Below are positions 33,815 through 36,729 of a stretch of 36,729 nt of DNA, one piece after another. Location of the stretch: NCBI GenBank assembly GCA_946552115.1, contig CAMNRH010000029.1, forward strand, positions 1-36,729. The letters run 5' to 3'. This DNA comes from an uncultured Lachnospiraceae bacterium (lineage in GTDB: Bacteria > Bacillota > Clostridia > Lachnospirales > Lachnospiraceae). A model generated the notes under the pieces. It saw only the letters and a list, made by a program, of their open reading frames with translations, was not told the DNA's origin and ran no database searches. Each line of letters opens with the position of its first letter. The first letter of the stretch is position 1. Both the position numbers and the translations under genes were made by a program.

Positions 33815-34792
33815 ATGGCAGGAAAAGTAATTCGTACAATTGGCGTCCTTACAAGCGGAGGAGACGCTCCGGGAATGAATGCGGCTATCCGTGCGGTAGT
33901 CAGAACAGGCCTGGGGAAAGGACTCAAGGTAAGAGGAATCCGAAAAGGATATCAGGGGCTTTTGAATGAAGAGATTATTGATTTGTCTGCGAGAGATGTA
34001 TCTGACACCATTCAGCGCGGCGGTACGATTCTTCAGACGGCACGGTGCGAGGAGATGCGTACGGAGGACGGGCAGCAGAAAGCGGCCGCAATCTGTAAAA
34101 AGTATGGTATCGACGGACTGGTAGTGATCGGAGGAGACGGCTCCTTTGCAGGAGCACAAAAGCTTGCAAATCTCGGAGTAAATACAGTAGGCGTTCCGGG
34201 AACCATTGATCTAGATATTGCCTGTACGGAATATACAATCGGTTTTGATACGGCAGTAAATACTGCAATGGAGGCGATTGACAAGGTACGTGATACATCC
34301 ACCTCCCACGAGAGATGCTCCATTATTGAGGTTATGGGAAGAGACGCCGGTTATCTTGCGCTGTGGTGCGGAATTGCCAATGGCGCGGAGCGTATTCTGC
34401 TGCCGGAGGAGCATGATTATGATGAGAAGATTATTGTTGAAGATATTCAGGAGAACAGAAGACGCGGAAAGAAGAATTATATTATTATAAATGCAGAGGG
34501 AATCGGTGATTCCATTAATATGGCAAAGAGAATCGAAGAGGCGACCGGCATGGAGACCCGCGCTACGATTATCGGACACATGCAGCGCGGCGGAAGCCCG
34601 ACCTGTAAGGACAGAGTATATGCGTCCATTATGGGAGCTATGGCTGTTGACCTCCTTTTAGAGGGAAAGAGCAACCGCGTAGTAGGGTACCGGCACGGAG
34701 AGTATGTAGATTATGATATTGATGAAGCGCTCAGCATGAAAAAAGAGATTCCGCCGTATCAGTATGATATTGCAAGGCTTCTTGCCCTGTAA
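33815..34792 (+). CDS. pfkA: ATP-dependent 6-phosphofructokinase
   Basis: A 325-residue group A phosphofructokinase, the committed step of glycolysis. The ATP loop is LTSGGDAPGMNAA (12-24). GGDGS (106-110) has the glycine typical of ATP-using rather than pyrophosphate-using enzymes. The catalytic region is PGTIDLDIACTEYTIGFDTA, with D132 and D134 kept, but the residue between them is leucine where Escherichia coli has asparagine. MGRDAGYLA and IIGHMQRGGSPT complete the active site. ATG 33815 lies six bases after GGAGGAG; the in-frame ATG at 33800 overlaps that site. A DUF1934 gene follows after 15 bases. Confidence 0.96.
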   Translation: MAGKVIRTIGVLTSGGDAPGMNAAIRAVVRTGLGKGLKVRGIRKGYQGLLNEEIIDLSARDVSDTIQRGGTILQTARCEEMRTEDGQQKAAAICKKYGIDGLVVIGGDGSFAGAQKLANLGVNTVGVPGTIDLDIACTEYTIGFDTAVNTAMEAIDKVRDTSTSHERCSIIEVMGRDAGYLALWCGIANGAERILLPEEHDYDEKIIVEDIQENRRRGKKNYIIINAEGIGDSINMAKRIEEATGMETRATIIGHMQRGGSPTCKDRVYASIMGAMAVDLLLEGKSNRVVGYRHGEYVDYDIDEALSMKKEIPPYQYDIARLLAL

Positions 34793-34807
34793 GTATTTAG
34801 GAGGCTT

Positions 34808-35266
34808 ATGACGAAAGATGTATTAATAACGATATCCGGACTTCACTATGAGGAGAGTGCAATGTATCAGGAGGAGACGGAGCCGGTTGAGGTTACGTCT
34901 CCCGCAGTTTACTATTTTAAAAACGGAAAGCATTATGTTCTTTATGAAGAGCCTGTGGAGGGAATGCCGGGGACAATTCGGAATAAAATCAAGATAAAAG
35001 AGGGCGAGCTTTTGGAGGTTACAAAATCCGGCCTCACCAATACACATATGCTTTTTGAAAAAGATAAGCTGAGTGTTACGCAGTACGAAACGCCGTACGG
35101 AGCGCTGCTTGTAGGCACCCATACAAAGGAGCTTCAGGTGGATGTCCGCGAAGATGAGATTGACGTATATGCCGGATATGCGCTTGATGTAAGCGGAGAT
35201 AAGATTGCGGATTGCGAAATCCGGATAAAGGTGGAGGCAAGGAATGTAAGCCAGGCGAGAGCATAG
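34808..35266 (+). CDS. DUF1934 (YwiB-like) beta-barrel protein
   Basis: A 152-residue cytosolic protein of the DUF1934/YwiB family, a small lipocalin-like beta barrel of unknown function. Typical segments are VLITISGLHYEE at the start, KNGKHYVLYEE, TIRNKIKIKEGELLEVTKSG and TPYGALLVGTHTKELQV. AGGAGG lies just before ATG 34808, and the gene follows pfkA by 15 bases, so they are co-transcribed. It ends at a bidirectional terminator. No catalytic residues can be inferred. Confidence 0.88.
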   Translation: MTKDVLITISGLHYEESAMYQEETEPVEVTSPAVYYFKNGKHYVLYEEPVEGMPGTIRNKIKIKEGELLEVTKSGLTNTHMLFEKDKLSVTQYETPYGALLVGTHTKELQVDVREDEIDVYAGYALDVSGDKIADCEIRIKVEARNVSQARA

Positions 35267-35282
35267 ATAAGTGAACGAAAGA

Positions 35283-35327
35283 AAAGGAGCATCCGCAGAA
35301 AGCATGGCCGGAAGGATGCTCCTTTTT
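35283..35327. terminator. Bidirectional terminator between the DUF1934 gene and hydF
   Basis: AAAGGAGCATCC (35283-35294) pairs perfectly with GGATGCTCCTTT (35314-35325). T-runs leave in both directions. It ends pfkA-DUF1934 on plus and can also stop hydF transcription on minus. Confidence 0.85.
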
Positions 35328-35378
35328 CAGACAGTCAGGAAAGAAATTATTTCTCATGTTAAATTTTTGGGGGACCGT

Positions 35379-36614
35379 TCAGGCTTCCGAATTCCCTTTT
35401 GCGTAAAAAACAGCAGTGCTTCTTTCAAGAATCCCTTTCATATGTGCAATGGCAGTGCCGTAATTTGTCATGGGGATGTCTGCATCTTCGGCGCATTTCA
35501 GCCGGTATTTCATTTCCCGTTCGTTTAGTGTACAGCCGCCGCAGTGGATGATGAGCCGGTATTTACTTAAATCAAACGGAAATTCTGTTCCGCTTGTAAA
35601 TTCAAAGTGTGGATTTTTGCCGGTATGTCTGCGTATCCATGCCGGAAGTTTTACTGTTCCGATATCCTCGCATTGCCGGTGGTGCGTGCAGCCCTCGGAT
35701 ATTAGGACGGTGTCTGTATCCGTCAGCGTATCGATTGCTTTGGCGCCCCGTACGACTGTTTCCAGATTTCCTTTATATCTCGCAAACAGAATAGAAAAGG
35801 AGGTAAGGGGAATTTCGTCCGGGATGATTTTTGAAACCTGTTCAAATGCCTGGCTGTCCGTAATAACAAGAGCAGGCTTTTCTGCAAGCCCTGCCAGTGT
35901 TTTGGAAAGCTCCGTATCTCTTGTGACAACCGGAATGCCTCCGGTATCCAGAATGTCCCGTATCGTCTGCTGCTGGGGAAGAATAAGGCGTCCTTTCGGG
36001 GCTGCCTTATCGATGGGGACAACGAGTACGATAAAATCGCCGGGGGCGATGAGATCGCTTACAATCCGGCGCTTTGGATTTTCTTCCGGTACAAGAGAGG
36101 CAATTTGTTCTTTCAATTCAGGAATGTTCATGCGGTTTCGGGCGCTGACCCAGATAATGGATGAGCCGTCAATTTGAGCCGTTTGTATCAGCTCCTTTGT
36201 AATCCTTTCGTGATTGACAGCCTGATCGGCCTTATTCATTACAATGAGCCACGGAATCTGCTTGTCCCGAATCCGTGCAAGAATATTCATATCTTCGCTT
36301 GAAGCGCCTGAAGCGCCGTCGATAATAAGAAGAGCAATATCCGTTTTATTCAATGCCTGATAGGCCTTTTTCATGCGAAGCAGACCAAGCGGGCCTTCAT
36401 CGTCAAGGCCCGGCGTATCAATCATAACGACAGGACCGAGAGGAAGAAGCTCCATAGCTTTTGTTACAGGGTCGGTAGTAGTGCCCTTAACATCAGAGAC
36501 AACCGCGAGATTTTGATTGGTCAGGGCATTGATAATGCTGGATTTACCGGCATTTCTTCTGCCGAAAATACCGATATGTGTCCGCTCGGACGAGGGGGTC
36601 GCGTTCATATTCAT
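35379..36614 (-). CDS. hydF: [FeFe]-hydrogenase H-cluster maturation GTPase
   Basis: HydF is the GTPase scaffold on which the di-iron subcluster is assembled (with HydE and HydG) before transfer to the hydrogenase. The N-terminal GTPase domain has G1 GRRNAGKSS, G3 DTPG and G4 NKAD. The C-terminal cluster-binding motif is complete: CTHHRQCEDIGTVKLP supplies Cys-x-His and CGGC the last two cysteines. The length, 411 residues, is normal. The start is ATG 36614, six bases after AAAGGAGG; the ATG at 36620 directly abuts that site. Partner genes are not in the window. It implies fermentative hydrogen metabolism. Confidence 0.96.
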   Translation of the reverse strand: MNMNATPSSERTHIGIFGRRNAGKSSIINALTNQNLAVVSDVKGTTTDPVTKAMELLPLGPVVMIDTPGLDDEGPLGLLRMKKAYQALNKTDIALLIIDGASGASSEDMNILARIRDKQIPWLIVMNKADQAVNHERITKELIQTAQIDGSSIIWVSARNRMNIPELKEQIASLVPEENPKRRIVSDLIAPGDFIVLVVPIDKAAPKGRLILPQQQTIRDILDTGGIPVVTRDTELSKTLAGLAEKPALVITDSQAFEQVSKIIPDEIPLTSFSILFARYKGNLETVVRGAKAIDTLTDTDTVLISEGCTHHRQCEDIGTVKLPAWIRRHTGKNPHFEFTSGTEFPFDLSKYRLIIHCGGCTLNEREMKYRLKCAEDADIPMTNYGTAIAHMKGILERSTAVFYAKGNSEA

Positions 36615-36633
36615 AGTCATCCTCCTTTAGTCG

Positions 36634-36668
36634 GGGGCGGGGGGGGTTTTAAATATACCCCGCCCCCA
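36634..36668. repeat. GC-rich palindrome upstream of hydF
   Basis: GGGGGCGGGG (36634-36643) is mirrored by CCCCGCCCCC (about 36658-36667) around an AT-rich centre. It resembles the SorC terminator at 10831-10880 in its GGGG-x-CGGGG core, so both may belong to a dispersed palindromic family. It may terminate a minus-strand gene lying beyond the window edge, or fold in the hydF leader. The remaining sequence to 36729 shows nothing clear. Confidence 0.5.
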
Positions 36669-36729
36669 CACGGGTTAAAACAGCAGGGAGGCCCGGGTGT
36701 GTTTTGGTTGAGGGGAAGAATGTTTGGTG

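Noticed and set aside
1-36729. tRNA, rRNA, CRISPR arrays, complete insertion sequences
   Set aside because: I looked for T-loop motifs, regularly spaced repeats and transposase signatures and saw none that hold up by eye.

Overview
The window looks like a chromosomal segment of a spore-forming Clostridia member, most likely Lachnospiraceae. The basis is spoIIR and a SipL-type spore-coat gene, the non-mevalonate gene ispE, the [FeFe]-hydrogenase maturase hydF, secreted proteins with Fn3/Big_2 modules, and strong GGAGG ribosome sites. This is inferred from gene content only; no rRNA or tRNA gene is visible.

Left edge (1-3900): the 3' part of a type I restriction gene hsdR, cut by the window edge, is followed by about 1 kb of degenerate DNA. 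That stretch holds a frameshifted zinc-ribbon remnant and, at about 3376-3685, a compact locus not represented by any long ORF. It encodes a 26-residue membrane peptide on the minus strand. The peptide gene faces a convergent plus-strand RNA promoter, and the two transcripts share a 15-bp terminator stem containing the peptide's stop codon. I read this as a type I toxin-antitoxin module.

Sugar region (3894-10880): a cupin gene diverges from a five-gene plus-strand operon: RbsA-like ATPase, RbsC-like permease, RbsB-like lipoprotein, FGGY kinase and SorC-family regulator. Both directions have near-consensus promoters. The main one overlaps an exact 15-bp direct repeat, a good operator candidate. 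An imperfect terminator lies between the binding protein and the kinase. No dedicated isomerase, aldolase or dehydrogenase is present, so the substrate is unknown. The layout resembles Lsr- or erythritol-type kinase/SorC systems.

Secreted pair (10882-15004, minus): a transglutaminase-like protein with Big_2 and Fn3-like modules, followed by a Pro/Glu-rich Fn3 protein started by TTG. Next to it, on plus (15233-20317), is a tightly coupled ABC transporter/two-component operon: ATPase, 930-residue double-FtsX permease, OmpR-type regulator and a histidine kinase with one membrane helix. It resembles cell-envelope stress or antimicrobial-peptide detoxification modules, and its promoter lacks a good -35 but has regulator-like repeats.

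Housekeeping region (20330-36614): plsC and malQ on minus; then on plus a PrcB-like lipoprotein, sipL, ispE, a GntR/FCD regulator, spoIIR, a CDF metal exporter, an acyl-ACP thioesterase, a CvfB-like RNA-binding protein, a 77-residue orphan with its own promoter and terminator, dnaE, pfkA and a DUF1934 gene; finally hydF on minus. Most of the last 15 kb is ordinary core genome. The accessory signals are concentrated in the first 20 kb.
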